Origin: Halorhodospira sp.
GTDB lineage: Bacteria; Pseudomonadota; Gammaproteobacteria; Nitrococcales; Halorhodospiraceae
Length of the DNA: 5,007 nt
Assembly: GCA_007121755.1 (NCBI GenBank)
Contig: SKJZ01000194.1
Span: 1-5,007 of the forward strand
Direction: 5' to 3'
Part shown: positions 4,670-5,007 of the stretch, in pieces
How positions within the stretch are numbered: position 1 is the stretch's first letter
Layout of the letters: every line of letters starts with the position of its first letter
Program-made: the position numbers and the translations under genes
The notes under the pieces: model-generated
Told to the model about the DNA's origin: nothing
Seen by the model: only the letters and a program-made list of their open reading frames with translations
The model's database searches: none

Positions 4670-5007
4670 ATGTCAGACGTGAAGAAAGTCGTCCTCGCCT
4701 ACTCCGGCGGACTCGATACCTCGGTGATCCTCAAGTGGCTGGAGGAGACCTACGGCTGTGAAGTGGTCACTTTCACCGCCGATCTGGGCCAGGGCGAGGA
4801 GTTGGAGCCGGCACGGCGCAAGGCCGAGGCGTTCGGGATCAAGGAGATCTATATCGACGACCTGCGCGAGGAGTTCGTCCGCGACTTCGTCTTTCCGATG
4901 TTCCGCGCCAACGCCATCTACGAGGGGGAGTACCTGTTGGGCACCTCCATCGCCCGGCCGCTGATCGCCAAGCGCCAGATCGAGATCGCCCGGGAGACCG
5001 GCGCCGA
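4670..5007 (+). CDS. argG: Argininosuccinate synthase, N-terminal part (runs off right edge)
   Basis: The enzyme condenses citrulline and aspartate with ATP to give argininosuccinate, AMP and pyrophosphate, the penultimate step of arginine synthesis in the cytosol. The 112 complete codons present begin MSDVKKVVLAYSGGLDTSVI. The SGGLDTS loop (residues 12-18) is the ATP pyrophosphatase P-loop. TFTADLGQGEE and the later YEGEYLLGTSIARPLIAK block (residues 84-101) are specific to argininosuccinate synthase. The family is usually about 400 residues, so roughly three quarters lies beyond the window. The N-terminus is the short form common outside enteric bacteria, not the longer E. coli type as I recall it. 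The reading frame stays open to the window end. Confidence 0.97.
   Translation, partial: MSDVKKVVLAYSGGLDTSVILKWLEETYGCEVVTFTADLGQGEELEPARRKAEAFGIKEIYIDDLREEFVRDFVFPMFRANAIYEGEYLLGTSIARPLIAKRQIEIARETGA

Overview
The window is a stretch of bacterial chromosome holding core biosynthetic genes. Its high GC content, DNA that is almost all coding, and close residue-by-residue match of RNase T, GrxD and PyrC to the gammaproteobacterial proteins point to a high-GC gammaproteobacterium. A purple-sulfur or halophilic lineage (Ectothiorhodospiraceae/Chromatiales) is my best guess, but that placement is inference.

Layout from left to right: the first 64 codons of argD (acetylornithine aminotransferase) run leftward off the window edge. 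A divergent gap follows, then a complete hyuB-type gene (hydantoinase B/5-oxoprolinase family) on the + strand and rnt (RNase T, + strand). The space between the convergent rnt and grxD genes, about 345 bp, is almost filled by a non-coding element of 311 bp. It has 57-bp terminal inverted repeats (54 of 57 positions pair) and an interior packed with small hairpins. On the minus strand come grxD (monothiol CGFS glutaredoxin) and, upstream of it, pyrC (class II dihydroorotase). A perfect 35-nt palindrome overlaps the pyrC stop codon. Divergent from pyrC is the start of argG (argininosuccinate synthase), cut by the right edge.

argD and argG are arginine biosynthesis genes, and pyrC is a pyrimidine biosynthesis gene. 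The two pathways share carbamoyl phosphate. From memory, argG, pyrC, rnt and grxD also lie close together in Pseudomonas, so the backbone looks like an old conserved neighbourhood. The two parts that look added are the orphan hyuB, which has no visible hyuA partner, and the inverted-repeat element between rnt and grxD.

I see no CRISPR array, tRNA, rRNA, transposase or defence genes. The least ordinary feature is the 311-bp inverted-repeat element. Smaller points of interest are the substitutions in the RNase T substrate-contact positions and the stop codons embedded in hairpins.
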